From positions 1-50,376 of the forward strand of contig JAKAZA010000008.1 of NCBI GenBank assembly GCA_021816155.1: 50,376 nucleotides of DNA, written 5' to 3'. Below are positions 14,531-24,337 of this stretch, one piece after another. The notes under the pieces are model-generated. The model was not told the DNA's origin. It was given only the letters and a program-made list of their open reading frames with translations, and made no database searches. The stretch is from Pseudomonadota bacterium (GTDB lineage Bacteria; Pseudomonadota; Alphaproteobacteria; Caulobacterales; Caulobacteraceae). The position numbers and the translations under genes are program-made. Numbering within the stretch: position 1 is the stretch's first letter; every line of letters starts with the position of its first letter.

Positions 14531-15857
14531 GGAGCTGCTGCGAACCACTACGTTCCGGCTCTCGTCGCTCTATGGCCTTGTTTTCGCACTCGCCCTCGGC
14601 GCCCTCCTCGGACTCGTCTACCTGCGTTCGGCCGTCTACCTGACGCATCGCGTCGACGGCATTCTCGCCACGGAAGCCGATGCGCTCGACGCCACCCCGC
14701 CCGCCGACCTGATCCGGAGGATCACCGTAGCGCAGAGCCTCGGCGGCGATCACACCAGCGTCTTCGCGCTGTTCTCATCGTCCGGCGCCCGGCTCGTCGG
14801 CAACCTGCCGGCGCTCCCCTCGGGACTGAGGCCGAACGGCGAACCGGTCGAGATCGCCCCCACTGTTCTGTTTCCCGCGTCCGCCCGGCTCATCGCCCGC
14901 CGGCTACCGTCCGGCGAGGTGCTGGTCGTCGGCCGAGACGTCAGCCAGCTCCAGGAAATGCGGGCGATCATCGCCTCGGCGCTGATCTGGAGCGGCGTTG
15001 GCATCGCGGCGATCGGACTGGCCTGCGGCGTCGCGCTCAGCATCGCGCCGATCCGGCGGCTGCGCGACCTGGAGGCGGCCTGCCGCGAGATCGCGCACGG
15101 CGACCTGACCAGCCGCCTGCCCGTCAGCCGCCGCAATGACGAACTCGACGTGTTCGCCGCGACGGTCAACCAGATGGTCGGCGAAGTGGAGCGCCTGATC
15201 GCCGAGGTGAAGGGCGCGACCGACACAATCGCCCACGATCTGCGCACGCCGCTGACCCGCGCCCGCGCCCAGCTGCATCGGCTGGCGCAGGCGCCTGGCG
15301 CGCCCGCGCAGGAGTTGGCGCACGTCACTGCGGAGCTGGACGAAGTGCTCAACCGCTTCCGCGCGCTGATGCGAATCAGCGAGCTGGAGGCGCGCGAGCG
15401 ACGGCGCGGCTTCGCCGCCACCGATCTCGCCAGCGTCATCGAGGACGTCTACGACCTCTACCAGCCGCTGGCCGAGGAGACGGGCGTCGCCATCTCCTGG
15501 AGGGGCGAGAAGGGCCTCACCGCCGAGGCGGACGCCAAGCTTCTGGCGGAGGCGGTGAGCAACCTCACCGACAATGCGATCAAGTTCAGCGGCGCGGGCG
15601 GGGCGGTGTCCCTCAGCCTGACGTCCGGCCCGGAGGGGCCGCGGATCGTCGTCGCTGACAACGGGCCGGGCATTCCGGCTGCGGAGAAGAGCTCGGTGCT
15701 GCAGCGCTTCTATCGCGGCGAGCGCGACAGAATGACGCCAGGCTCTGGGTTGGGCCTGTCGATCGCGCTGGCGATCCTTCGCCTGCACGGCTTCCGCCTG
15801 GACCTCGAGGACGCGGAGCCCGGCTTGCGCGCCGTCATCACCTGCCAGGCCCAGTGA
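14520..15857 (+). CDS. Sensor histidine kinase with HAMP domain
   Basis: This 445-residue inner-membrane kinase has a first membrane segment (about residues 15-38), a periplasmic sensor of about 110 residues, a second segment (about 150-172), a HAMP domain with SIAPIRRLRDLEAACREIA, the phosphorylated His 239 in IAHDLRTPLTRA, and an ATP-binding domain with N box NLTDNAIKFS, G1 DNGPGIP and G2 GSGLGLSIA. It should act on the overlapping response regulator. The signal is unknown; the nearby efflux system suggests a toxic compound or envelope stress. Its stop codon lies inside the site 2 palindrome. Confidence 0.9.
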   Translation: MRLRELLRTTTFRLSSLYGLVFALALGALLGLVYLRSAVYLTHRVDGILATEADALDATPPADLIRRITVAQSLGGDHTSVFALFSSSGARLVGNLPALPSGLRPNGEPVEIAPTVLFPASARLIARRLPSGEVLVVGRDVSQLQEMRAIIASALIWSGVGIAAIGLACGVALSIAPIRRLRDLEAACREIAHGDLTSRLPVSRRNDELDVFAATVNQMVGEVERLIAEVKGATDTIAHDLRTPLTRARAQLHRLAQAPGAPAQELAHVTAELDEVLNRFRALMRISELEARERRRGFAATDLASVIEDVYDLYQPLAEETGVAISWRGEKGLTAEADAKLLAEAVSNLTDNAIKFSGAGGAVSLSLTSGPEGPRIVVADNGPGIPAAEKSSVLQRFYRGERDRMTPGSGLGLSIALAILRLHGFRLDLEDAEPGLRAVITCQAQ

Positions 15858-15895
15858 AACTTTATTCACTGGTTCCTGCGCGCTCTGACGCTACC
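15851..15895 (+). promoter_or_regulatory. Operator/promoter module upstream of the efflux operon (site 2)
   Basis: CCAGTGAA-N6-TTCACTGG (15851-15872) is a perfect 8-bp-arm inverted repeat, followed by 17 nt and GCTACC (15890-15895). It matches site 1 upstream of the response regulator in palindrome, TGG flank and spacing. It is a good candidate binding site for the OmpR-type regulator encoded here, and overlaps the kinase stop codon. Confidence 0.55.
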
Positions 15896-15914
15896 TAAGG
15901 CGCCGCGTCGCAGC

Positions 15915-15959
15915 ATGAGGCGGCGCTTCCTAGCCGGCGCGCGCCGCCCTACTCCTTGA
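15915..15959 (+). CDS. Possible Arg-rich leader peptide before the RND operon
   Basis: An ATG at 15915 opens a 14-codon frame, MRRRFLAGARRPTP, ending in TGA at 15957-15959. It spans the left arm of the intrinsic terminator at 15937-15987 and follows the site 2 promoter-like element by about 20 nt. Its ribosome binding site is weak (AAGG about 14 nt upstream), so translation is uncertain. Five of the 14 residues are Arg. Confidence 0.3.
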   Translation: MRRRFLAGARRPTP

Positions 15960-15987
15960 GCCCCCCAGGGGCGGCGCGCGCTTTTTT
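15937..15987 (+). terminator. Strong intrinsic terminator between kinase and RND genes
   Basis: A perfect 13-bp GC stem (15937-15949 with 15969-15981) is followed at once by six T residues (15982-15987). It lies 42 nt before the RND start and downstream of the promoter-like site 2. It either ends the two-component operon or acts as an attenuator for the pump; alternative pairings upstream (15900-15906 with 15920-15926, and 15919-15926 with 15941-15948) could compete with it. Confidence 0.8.
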
Positions 15988-16029
15988 CGTTGGGCCGGCC
16001 GGCCCACCACCCGTTGGCCTGAGGACTGA

Positions 16030-19000
16030 ATGGCAGCGATCGTTCGGCTCGCGCTGAGGCTACCCTATACACCGTTCGTGCTTGCGATCCTGATCCTGAT
16101 CTTCGGGACTCTGGCGATCTTCCGCACGCCGACCGACATCTTCCCGGATATCAAGATCCCGGTCATCGCGGTGGTGTGGACCTACAACGAACTGCCGCCG
16201 GACGACATGTCCGGCCGCGTGATCTACTACTATGAGCGCCAGCTCTCCTCGACCGTCGACGATATCGAGCATATCGAGAGCGAGTCGCTCGAAGGCGTCG
16301 GCGTGGTGAAGGTCTTCTTCCAGCCGGGCGTCGACATCCGCACGGCCACCGCGCAGGTCACCTCGATCTCGCAGACGGTGCTCAAGTACATGCCGGCGAA
16401 CATGACGCCGCCGCTGATCCTCAACTACAACGCCTCGACGGTGCCGATCCTGCAGCTGGCCCTTTCCAGCAAGCAGATGTCCGAGATGCAGCTGTTCGAC
16501 GCGGGGCAGAACTTCATCCGGCCGGGCCTCGCCACCGTCCCCGGCACGACGGTTCCCTCGCCGTACGGCGGCCGCGTGCGCCAGATCCAGGTGGACCTCA
16601 ACCCGCTGGCGGCGCAATCCAAGGGACTGTCCGCCCTCGACGTCGCCAATGCGCTGGCGGCGCAGAACCAGGTCACGCCGTCGGGCACCGCCAAGATCGG
16701 TTCCTACGAGTACATCGTGCGGCTGAACAACAGCCCCGAACGGATCCCGACCCTCAACGACCTGCCGATCAAGACCGTCAACGGCGCCACGATCTACATG
16801 CGCGACATCGGCCACGTGCGCGACGGCTATCCGCCACAGACGAACGAGGTGCGCGTCGACGGGCGCCGCTCGGTGCTGATGACCATTCTGAAGAGCGGCA
16901 GCGCCTCGACGCTCGCCATCATCGACGGGGTCAAGGACGCGCTGCCGAGGCTTGAGGCGGGCCTGCCGCCCTCGCTGCACATCTCGCTGCTCAACGACCA
17001 GTCGATCTTCGTGAAGGCGGCGGTGGAGGGCGTGGTGCGGGAGGGCGCGATCGCCGCAGCCCTGACCAGCCTGATGATCCTGTTGTTCCTGGGCAGCTGG
17101 CGCTCGACCGTCATCATCGCCACCTCGATCCCGCTGGCGGTGCTCTCTTCGATCGCCGCACTGTCGGCGATCGGCCAGACGCTCAACGTCATGACGCTCG
17201 GAGGCCTGGCCCTGGCCGTCGGCATCCTGGTCGATGACGGCACGGTGACCATCGAGAACATCAACTGGCACCTCGAGCAGGGCAAGGACGTGCGCACGGC
17301 GATCCTCGACGGCGCCGAGCAGATCGTGACGCCCGCGTTCGTCTCGCTCTGCTGCATCTGCATCGTGTTCGTGCCGATGTTCCAGCTTCAGGGCGTCTCC
17401 GGCTTCCTGTTCGTGCCTATGGCCGAGTCGGTCATGTTCGCCATGATCTCCTCCTTCGTCCTGTCGCGGACGCTGGTGCCGGTGATGGCGATGTACCTGT
17501 TGAAACCGCATCAGGCGGGCCACGCCGAGTTCGCGCTCGAGGGCCACGGCGCCGGCGTTCCCGCGCCCAGAGCGTCGCGCAACCCGCTTGTCCGCTTCCA
17601 GCACGGCTTCGAGCGGCGCTTCTCCCAGATTCGCGACGGCTATCGCGACGTCCTGGCGCTGGCGCTGCGCCGGCGGTGGGTCTTCGTCCCTGGCTTCCTC
17701 GCGTTGGTGCTCGGCTCGTTCCTGCTCATTCCACTGCTCGGCTCGAACTTCTTCCCGTCGGTGGACGCGGGCGAGATCACGCTGCACGTGCGCGCGCCGG
17801 TCGGCACCCGGATCGAGGACACCGCCGCCCTCTTCGACCATGTCGAGAACGCGATCCGTCAGACCATTCCACCGTCGGAACTGACATCGATCGTCGACAA
17901 CATCGGCCTCTCGGTCAGCGGCATCAACATCGCCTACTCCAACACTGGCACCATTGGTCCGATGGACGGCGACATCTACGTCACCCTATCCGAGAAGCAC
18001 CACCCGACCGCGGACTACGTCAAGAAGCTGCGCACGCGCCTGCCGCACCTCTTCCCAGGCGTAAGCTTTGCGTTCCTTCCTGCTGATATCATCAGCCAGA
18101 TCCTGAACTTCGGGGCGCCGGCGCCGATCGACGTGCAGGTTGCGGGCCCGAACCTGAGAGCGGACGAGACCTATGCGCTGGAGCTGGAGCGCAAGATGAT
18201 GGCCGTGCCGGGTCTGGCCGATGTCCGCGTGCAGCAGTCGACCCGCTATCCGACGCTGCAGGTCAACGTGAACCGCAGCCAGGCCGACCAGCTTGGCATC
18301 ACCGAGCAGGACGTCACCGAGAGCCTCGAGACCACCCTGGCCGGCAGCTTCCAGTCGGCGCCAACCTTCTGGCTGGATCCGCGCACCGGGGTGTCCTATC
18401 CGATCGTCATTCAGACGCCGCAGCCGGACGTCGACACGCTGGCCAAGCTCCAGGACCTGCCGCTGACCGCGGGCAAGCTGGGCCAGGCGCCCATCCTTGC
18501 CGGCCAGGGCACGATCCAGAGCCTCCCGATGACCGCCGGCTCGATCGGCGAGCCGCAGGCCCTGGGTGGCCTGGCGACCATCACCCGCAAGGACTCCGAC
18601 GCCGAGGTCTCACACTACAACATCCAGCCGTCGTTCGACGTCTACGCCGCAGCCCAAGGTCGCGACCTGGGCTCGCTGGCGGCGGCGGTGAACCACATCC
18701 TGGCGACCACCAAGCAGGACCTGCCGAAAGGCGCGGTCGTGACCCTGCGCGGACAGGCGCAGACCATGAACCAGGCCTTCGGCGGCCTCGGCTTCGGCCT
18801 CGTGGGAGCGATCGTGCTCATCTACCTGATGATCGTGGTCAACTTCCAAAGCTGGATCGACCCCTTCGTGATCATCACCGCGCTGCCCGCCGCGCTGGCC
18901 GGCATCGTATGGATGCTGTTTGCGACAGGGACCACGCTCTCCGTGCCGGCGTTGACAGGCGCCATCATGTGCATGGGCGTGGCGACGGCGAACTCGATCC

Positions 19001-19326
19001 TGGTCGTGTCCTTCGCTCGCGAACGGCTTGAGCGTACCGGCGATCCCGTCGTCGCCGCTCTCGAGGCAGGCTTCACGCGCTTCCGTCCCGTGCTGATGAC
19101 GGCGCTGGCCATGATCATCGGCATGGGGCCGATGGCCCTCGCGCTCGGCGAAGGCGGCGAGCAGAACGCCCCTCTCGGTCGAGCCGTGATCGGCGGCCTG
19201 ATCTTCGCCACTTGCGCCACCCTGCTGTTCGTCCCGGTCGTCTTCTCCATTGTCCATGCCCGCAAAGTCCATGAACCAGCCGCAGAGCCTGAACCCGACT
19301 CGTCCCTTGGAACCGCACGCGCATAG
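16030..19326 (+). CDS. Efflux RND transporter permease subunit
   Basis: This 1098-residue inner-membrane pump has the full RND layout: an N-terminal membrane segment (about 13-32), a first large periplasmic loop, six membrane segments from about residue 335, a second periplasmic loop from about 575, and a final membrane block from about 915. The proton-relay Asp pair is in LAVGILVDDGTVTIEN. It exchanges protons for substrate and works with the adaptor and outer-membrane protein encoded next. The substrate cannot be named; it looks closer to organic-compound pumps than to metal pumps. The start follows GAGGACTGA. Confidence 0.92.
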   Translation: MAAIVRLALRLPYTPFVLAILILIFGTLAIFRTPTDIFPDIKIPVIAVVWTYNELPPDDMSGRVIYYYERQLSSTVDDIEHIESESLEGVGVVKVFFQPGVDIRTATAQVTSISQTVLKYMPANMTPPLILNYNASTVPILQLALSSKQMSEMQLFDAGQNFIRPGLATVPGTTVPSPYGGRVRQIQVDLNPLAAQSKGLSALDVANALAAQNQVTPSGTAKIGSYEYIVRLNNSPERIPTLNDLPIKTVNGATIYMRDIGHVRDGYPPQTNEVRVDGRRSVLMTILKSGSASTLAIIDGVKDALPRLEAGLPPSLHISLLNDQSIFVKAAVEGVVREGAIAAALTSLMILLFLGSWRSTVIIATSIPLAVLSSIAALSAIGQTLNVMTLGGLALAVGILVDDGTVTIENINWHLEQGKDVRTAILDGAEQIVTPAFVSLCCICIVFVPMFQLQGVSGFLFVPMAESVMFAMISSFVLSRTLVPVMAMYLLKPHQAGHAEFALEGHGAGVPAPRASRNPLVRFQHGFERRFSQIRDGYRDVLALALRRRWVFVPGFLALVLGSFLLIPLLGSNFFPSVDAGEITLHVRAPVGTRIEDTAALFDHVENAIRQTIPPSELTSIVDNIGLSVSGINIAYSNTGTIGPMDGDIYVTLSEKHHPTADYVKKLRTRLPHLFPGVSFAFLPADIISQILNFGAPAPIDVQVAGPNLRADETYALELERKMMAVPGLADVRVQQSTRYPTLQVNVNRSQADQLGITEQDVTESLETTLAGSFQSAPTFWLDPRTGVSYPIVIQTPQPDVDTLAKLQDLPLTAGKLGQAPILAGQGTIQSLPMTAGSIGEPQALGGLATITRKDSDAEVSHYNIQPSFDVYAAAQGRDLGSLAAAVNHILATTKQDLPKGAVVTLRGQAQTMNQAFGGLGFGLVGAIVLIYLMIVVNFQSWIDPFVIITALPAALAGIVWMLFATGTTLSVPALTGAIMCMGVATANSILVVSFARERLERTGDPVVAALEAGFTRFRPVLMTALAMIIGMGPMALALGEGGEQNAPLGRAVIGGLIFATCATLLFVPVVFSIVHARKVHEPAAEPEPDSSLGTARA

Positions 19327-20515
19327 CGCCTCGACGCCCGGCGCCGAGGTTATGGATCACCCGCCGATCCGCTGGCTGAAGCCGGCTGCGATCGCCGGTG
19401 TGTGCCTGGCCGCGATCGTGGTCGGCGCGGGCATCATGAGCCGCTTGACCGCGAACCATGAGGTGAAGACCTGGACCGCCACCGAGGCGATCCCGAACGT
19501 GACGATCACCCACCCGATCGCGCAGACGGGGACGCAGCCCCTGATCCTGCCCGGTCAGGTGGATGCGTTCTACGCCGCGCCGATCCACGCCCGTGTGCCC
19601 GGCTACCTGAAAATCTGGTACACGGACATCGGCGCGCAGGTGCACGCTGGCCAGCTGATGGCCGTGATCGACACGCCCGACCTCGATCAGGAGCTGATCC
19701 AGGCCAAGGCGGACCTCGCGACGGCCGTGGCCAACGAGCAGCTCGCGCGGACGACCGCCAATCGCTGGAACAACCTGCTGGCTCAGGACGCGGTGTCTCG
19801 GCAGGACGCGGACGTGAAGAACGGGGACCTCGCGGCCAAGACCGCGCTGGTCAACGCGGCCAGGGCCCGGGTCGGCCGCCTGGAAGCGCTGGAGGGATTC
19901 AAACTCATCACCGCGCCGTTCGACGGCGTGGTGACCGCGAGGACCACCGACATCGGACAGCTGATCACGGTCGGCAACGTCAACGATCCGGGACTCTTCA
20001 CGGTGTCGGACGTTCACCGTCTTCGCATCTACGTCAGTGTGCCTCAGGCCTACACGTCGCAGATCCATGACGGTCAGACCGTCTCGCTGCAGGTGCCCGA
20101 ACATCCGGGTCAGTCGTTCCAGGCGACGCTGGTGAGCACTTCCGGCGCCGTCGGGACGCGATCCGGCGCAGTGCTCGCCGAGGCGCAGATCGACAACAAC
20201 GACAATACGTTGAAACCCGGGGACTATGCCCAGGTGACGTTCAATCTGAGGCAGCCGTCCACCGCGGTGACGCTGCCGGCCAACACGCTGATCTTCCTCC
20301 ACGACGGGATGAACGTCGCCGTCGTCGGCCCGAATGACCGGGTCACGCTGAAGCACGTGATCATCGCCCAGGACAACGGACCGACAGTGAGCATCGCGAC
20401 CGGGCTCTCGCCGGACGACCGCGTGATCGAGAATCCGCCCGACTCCGTGGTCAACGGCGAGCTTGTGCGCATCTCCACGCCGAAGCCGGCGCCGGCGCAG
20501 GGTGCGGCCGGCTGA
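19271..20515 (+). CDS. RND efflux periplasmic adaptor (HlyD/AcrA family)
   Basis: This 414-residue protein has one N-terminal membrane anchor (about residues 40-62), then the barrel-sandwich/lipoyl half-motifs ([20 protein letters not shown] and [20 protein letters not shown]), a helical hairpin between them and beta-barrel domains after. It would bridge the permease and the outer-membrane channel in the periplasm. It overlaps the end of the RND gene by 56 nt; ATG 19271 is the likeliest start, with ATG 19256 and ATG 19352 as alternatives. No Cys lipobox was seen. Gene order permease-adaptor-channel differs from the common adaptor-first order. Confidence 0.88.
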   Translation: MNQPQSLNPTRPLEPHAHSASTPGAEVMDHPPIRWLKPAAIAGVCLAAIVVGAGIMSRLTANHEVKTWTATEAIPNVTITHPIAQTGTQPLILPGQVDAFYAAPIHARVPGYLKIWYTDIGAQVHAGQLMAVIDTPDLDQELIQAKADLATAVANEQLARTTANRWNNLLAQDAVSRQDADVKNGDLAAKTALVNAARARVGRLEALEGFKLITAPFDGVVTARTTDIGQLITVGNVNDPGLFTVSDVHRLRIYVSVPQAYTSQIHDGQTVSLQVPEHPGQSFQATLVSTSGAVGTRSGAVLAEAQIDNNDNTLKPGDYAQVTFNLRQPSTAVTLPANTLIFLHDGMNVAVVGPNDRVTLKHVIIAQDNGPTVSIATGLSPDDRVIENPPDSVVNGELVRISTPKPAPAQGAAG

Positions 20516-22005
20516 TGAGGCGGACCCGACGACTGTTCGCCGGCGTCGCGGCGCTCGCCGCGCTGGCCGGCTGCAACCTGGCGCCGGCGTACCATGCGCC
20601 GACCACCCCGACCCCGCCGCCCGCGTTCAAGGAGACGGGCCCCTGGACGCAGGCGACGCCCTCGGACAGCATTTCCCGAGCCGCATGGTGGACCGATTAC
20701 GGCGACGCGACACTCGACCGCCTGGAAGCGCGCATCGAAACATCGAACCCGACGCTGCAGGAAGCGCTGGCGCAGTACGATCAGGCGCGCGACTTCGCCA
20801 CCGAGGCGGCCGCGGCGCTCTATCCGACGATCGGAACCGGTCTTTCGGTCACCGACAACCGACAGTCCAACCAGCGGCCGATGCGCGGCGGGCACGAGCC
20901 CAATCATTTCGGCGCCAACACGCTGGGCGGCGGCCTCGGATGGGACCTGGACCTCTGGGGCAAGATCCGCAACGAGGCGGCGGCAGGGAGGGCTCTGGCG
21001 CAGGCTTCAGCAGGCGATCTGGAGTCCATGCGGCTCAGTCTCGAGACCCAGCTCGCCGACGACTACATGCAACTGCGCGGCGAAGACGCCCAGGCCGCGT
21101 TGCTGAACGCCACCGTGGACGCCTACCGCAAGGCTCTGGCGCTGACCGTGGCGCGGCATAACGGCGGCGTGTCATCCGGGCTTGACGTCAGCCGGGCGCA
21201 AACGCAGCTGGAATCTGCCGAGGCGCAGGCGTCGGACATAGCGGCCAGCCGCGCGCTCTTCGAGCACGCGATCGCCAGCCTCGTGGGCGTTCCGGCCTCC
21301 AGCTTCAGCTTGGCGCCCGCCGTGGCGACCTCGGTCCCAGCCAGCCTGTGGCTGGGCTGGGCGCCGGATATCCACATGCCGGAAATCCCGCTCGGTCTGC
21401 CCTCGACGCTGCTTGAGCGTCGTCCGGACGTGGCGGCGGCCGAGCGGCGCGCCGCGGCCGCGAACGCACAGATCGGCGTCGCGCGGGCGGCCTTCTACCC
21501 GGACGTGACGCTGCAGGCGCTCGCGGGGCTTCAGAGCACCGGTTTCGCCCAATGGCTGTCCGCGCCGGACAGCTACTGGACCCTTGGTCCGGCGATGGCG
21601 CTGACCCTCTTCCAGGGCGGCGAGCGCCGAGCGGCCCTGGCGGCCTCGAAAGCCTACTTCCGCGCCGAGAGCGCAGCCTACCGCGCCGTCGTGCTGGGCG
21701 CCTTCCAGGACGTCGAGGACAACCTCGCGCTGCTCAACCACCTGACCGACGAGGCCAAGCGGCAAGCCGCCGCGGTCTATGCGGCGCGGCGCACCGAGGC
21801 GCTGGCGCTGATCCAGTACAAGGAAGGCGAGACCAACTACCTGGAGGTGGTCGTCGCGCAGACCGCCGATCTCGCCGCCGAGCAGACGGCCCTCGATATC
21901 CAGACCCGCCGATTCGAAGCCAGCGTCGGCCTGTTCAACGCCCTCGGCGGCGGCTGGACCCGCGCCGACCTCGACCATCCGCAGATGGCGTCCGCGGCGC
22001 GCTGA
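20515..22005 (+). CDS. NodT/OprM-type outer-membrane efflux lipoprotein
   Basis: This 496-residue protein starts with a lipoprotein signal peptide (lipobox ALAGC, Cys 20) and has two TolC-type repeats (for example [18 protein letters not shown] and [23 protein letters not shown]). It should form the trimeric outer-membrane channel of the tripartite pump. Its ATG overlaps the adaptor stop (TGATG), so it is the last gene of the three-gene operon. The next gene is on the opposite strand, 16 nt away. Confidence 0.92.
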   Translation: MRRTRRLFAGVAALAALAGCNLAPAYHAPTTPTPPPAFKETGPWTQATPSDSISRAAWWTDYGDATLDRLEARIETSNPTLQEALAQYDQARDFATEAAAALYPTIGTGLSVTDNRQSNQRPMRGGHEPNHFGANTLGGGLGWDLDLWGKIRNEAAAGRALAQASAGDLESMRLSLETQLADDYMQLRGEDAQAALLNATVDAYRKALALTVARHNGGVSSGLDVSRAQTQLESAEAQASDIAASRALFEHAIASLVGVPASSFSLAPAVATSVPASLWLGWAPDIHMPEIPLGLPSTLLERRPDVAAAERRAAAANAQIGVARAAFYPDVTLQALAGLQSTGFAQWLSAPDSYWTLGPAMALTLFQGGERRAALAASKAYFRAESAAYRAVVLGAFQDVEDNLALLNHLTDEAKRQAAAVYAARRTEALALIQYKEGETNYLEVVVAQTADLAAEQTALDIQTRRFEASVGLFNALGGGWTRADLDHPQMASAAR

Positions 22006-22021
22006 CCGCCGGACAGGTCGG

Positions 22022-23149
22022 TCAGACCCGCGCCGCGATCCAAGCGGCCACCAGGTCGACCATCGCGTTGCGGTGCGTCTCGGAGTCCTCGAAGTAATGT
22101 GCGCCCGGGACCATCTCGAGCGTCTTGTCCGGCGCGGCCAGCGCTGCATGGATCGCCCGCGCGTCGCTTGGGAACACGCCCATGTCGGCCGTGCTCTGCA
22201 CCACCAGCGACGGCAACGTGATCTTGGCGAGTTGCGGCCCGCCCTGGCATTTCGAGGTCTCGAGGCTCCACATGGAGAGCCATGTGCGGCACGTGTTGGT
22301 GCGCCCGATCCCCGGCCGCCTGTTGGCCTCGCGCGGATGGCCGGCGTAGCAGCCCGGCGACGGCCGGTCGGACGGATCGATCGCCGGGTCCATGAACCGC
22401 AGGTCGCCCCAGGTGCGGTAGAGCGGGAACAGGATGTCCGGAACGCCGGCGGCGTTCACCCGCGCCAGCTCCGCCCTGGCCCAGTCGGTGATGCGCTGGT
22501 TGCGCGCCGTTTGCGCGGCGCGGTATCTGGCGATGAACCCGGCCGAATACGGCGGGCCGTTGTCCGGGTTGAACGGGTCGAGCGTCTCGTCGGTCAGCGT
22601 CGGGTCGCGCTCGTCGACGACCGACGCGTCCATCCACGACGTCAGCACCTCGGGTCGCCCCTTGTGGGCGTTGAGCGATACGTAGAGGTCGGCGCCGGGC
22701 AGGTTGGCTAGCGCCTCGGCGCCTGCGCCCCTCAGCTCGCCGGCCAACGTCGGCGCCGTCGCCTCGGCCTGGTACGCGCCCATCAGCGAGCCGCCGCCGG
22801 AATTCCCGAGGATCACGACGCGCTCCACGCCCGCCTCGCGCAGCCAGCGAACTCCGACGCCGATGTCGATCAGCGCGTGTTCCAGCGTGAACAGGTCCTC
22901 GGCGCCGCGGTAGCGAGTGTTCCAGCCGAGGAAGCCGAGCCCGCGCCGCGCGAAATAGGGCGCGCCGTAGTGCTCGGAGAAATCCACGTTGTAGTGGGTG
23001 GCGATCAGCGCGGTCGTCGGCCGCCGCCCCTTCGGCGCCCAGTAGATCCCTTGGCACGGGTGACCGCCCGCCTGGATGCGCGGCGCGGTCGGCGAGACCT
23101 CCCCGATGAACTCGCGCTCGATGTCCGCCAGCGTCTCCGCTCCGCTCAA
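22022..23149 (-). CDS. Alpha/beta hydrolase
   Basis: This 375-residue protein has an alpha/beta hydrolase core with the nucleophile elbow GNSGGGSL (about residue 115), the oxyanion region YNVDFSEHYG, and a likely catalytic His near the end in PGAHYFEDSETHRN. No signal peptide is seen. It is larger than minimal hydrolases and has an insertion rich in loops in the middle (WMDASVVDERDPTLTDETLD). The substrate is unknown, probably an ester. The start is a TTG at 23149 with GGGGAG 7-8 nt upstream. It is divergent from the thioesterase. Confidence 0.8.
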   Translation of the reverse strand: MSGAETLADIEREFIGEVSPTAPRIQAGGHPCQGIYWAPKGRRPTTALIATHYNVDFSEHYGAPYFARRGLGFLGWNTRYRGAEDLFTLEHALIDIGVGVRWLREAGVERVVILGNSGGGSLMGAYQAEATAPTLAGELRGAGAEALANLPGADLYVSLNAHKGRPEVLTSWMDASVVDERDPTLTDETLDPFNPDNGPPYSAGFIARYRAAQTARNQRITDWARAELARVNAAGVPDILFPLYRTWGDLRFMDPAIDPSDRPSPGCYAGHPREANRRPGIGRTNTCRTWLSMWSLETSKCQGGPQLAKITLPSLVVQSTADMGVFPSDARAIHAALAAPDKTLEMVPGAHYFEDSETHRNAMVDLVAAWIAARV

Positions 23150-23274
23150 ACCCCGGCTCCCCTTTGCTGCGGGGCCAATCCTGAGCCCAGCAGTCCCGCG
23201 GCGCCAAGAGCCCAGTTGCCGAAGCCTTCCTGTTCAAACTAAGCCAGACCGCTCAACAGCCAGACGGAGCCCGC

Positions 23275-23694
23275 ATGTCCGACGCCATCGACCCCACGCT
23301 GCAATCGCTCCTCGGTCAGGTCCGCGTGGTCGACAACGAGGGTGGCAAGGCGGTCGTCGAATACGAGATCGCACCCCAGATGTGCCATTCGGGCGGGGTC
23401 GCGCAGGGTGGCTTCGTGTGCGGCTGGATCGACGCGGCCATGGCCATGGCTTCGATCGGGCTGGCGCCCGAGATGACGCCGATGTCGCTGGAGATGAAGG
23501 TGAGCTACTTCGCCCCCGCCCGCCCCGGCCGGGTCATCGCAGAGGGCTGGGTCGAGCGCCGCGGCCGCGTCACCTGCTTCGCCGAGGGGCGCCTGCTGGA
23601 CACGGCGGGCAACGTATTGGCCAAGGGCAGCTCGACGATCCGCCTGATCCCGCGCGACGTGGTCGAGGCGAACGCGCGGAAGGCGCTGGCCTAG
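23275..23694 (+). CDS. PaaI-type hotdog-fold thioesterase
   Basis: This 139-residue protein has the hotdog thioesterase core: a CHSGGVAQGGFVCGWIDAAM helix with its conserved HSGG/HGG-type turn, then LEMKVSYFAPARPGRVIAEG and AKGSSTIRLI. Such enzymes hydrolyse acyl-CoA or aryl-CoA thioesters in the cytosol. It fits the acyl-CoA theme of the window. CGGAG precedes the ATG. Substrate unknown. Confidence 0.82.
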   Translation: MSDAIDPTLQSLLGQVRVVDNEGGKAVVEYEIAPQMCHSGGVAQGGFVCGWIDAAMAMASIGLAPEMTPMSLEMKVSYFAPARPGRVIAEGWVERRGRVTCFAEGRLLDTAGNVLAKGSSTIRLIPRDVVEANARKALA

Positions 23695-23852
23695 GACCGC
23701 CCAAGAACGCCGCCGTCGGCGGCGGGGCGGCCAGGACAAGGGGTCGAGGCGGCCGCTGGAGACGCGATCCCAGCCGCCCCGCCAGCGCCCGAACGGTCGT
23801 CGAAGTCCCGGCGCGGGACGCGCCGCCTGTCAGCGCGACCCGGACGGCTCGC

Positions 23853-24266
23853 TCAAGCCCGCCCCGGAAAACCGGCGAACCGCGGCACGCCTTCCGGCAT
23901 CAGGTGGTACGACTGAGCCTCGGCCGTCCAGATCACGACTTGCGGACCTTCGTAGGCCTTCGGATCGTCGAGCGTGCCGACCTTCACGATCACGATGCTC
24001 GGATCGCGCGGCGAACGCGTGGTCAGGTGCGTGCCGCACTCTGCGCAGAACTCACGCGTGACCGGCGCCTCGAGGTCGCCGCGTGCGAACCGCTTCGGCT
24101 CGCCCTGCACGTAGCGGAACCCGTCGGCGCCCATGATCATGAACAGGTTCTCCGCACCACCGGCGATGTACTGGCATTCGCGGCAATGGCACTGGCCACG
24201 GAACCTCGGCTCGCCCTCCGCTTGGTAGCGCACCGCCCCGCAATAGCATCGACCGGTCAGGGCCAT
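23853..24266 (-). CDS. GFA-family protein (CENP-V/GFA domain)
   Basis: This 137-residue protein has the GFA zinc-binding pattern: CYCGAVRY near the start, CHCRECQ about 20 residues on, and CAECGTHL near residue 75. The family takes its name from the glutathione-dependent formaldehyde-activating enzyme, but most members have no proven reaction. It is probably a cytosolic zinc protein. A strong GGAGGAGG precedes the ATG. It is divergent from nadE; the 158-nt gap to the thioesterase holds only a small GCCGCC-GTC-GGCGGC hairpin (23709-23723). Confidence 0.82.
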   Translation of the reverse strand: MALTGRCYCGAVRYQAEGEPRFRGQCHCRECQYIAGGAENLFMIMGADGFRYVQGEPKRFARGDLEAPVTREFCAECGTHLTTRSPRDPSIVIVKVGTLDDPKAYEGPQVVIWTAEAQSYHLMPEGVPRFAGFPGRA

Positions 24267-24302
24267 GGCCGTCCTCCTCCGTTTCGAGATGATCGAACCC
24301 TA

Positions 24303-24316
24303 GCCCCGCGCGGGGC
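24303..24316. promoter_or_regulatory. Perfect 14-bp GC palindrome
   Basis: GCCCCGC followed directly by GCGGGGC, between the divergent GFA and nadE genes. It may be an operator or part of a hairpin; no function can be assigned from sequence. Confidence 0.3.
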
Positions 24317-24337
24317 GATGGCCTATATGGCGCGTGG

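Noticed and set aside
16060-17841. Long open frame antisense to the RND permease
   Set aside because: His/Arg/Asp-rich shadow translation typical of the reverse strand of a GC-rich gene.
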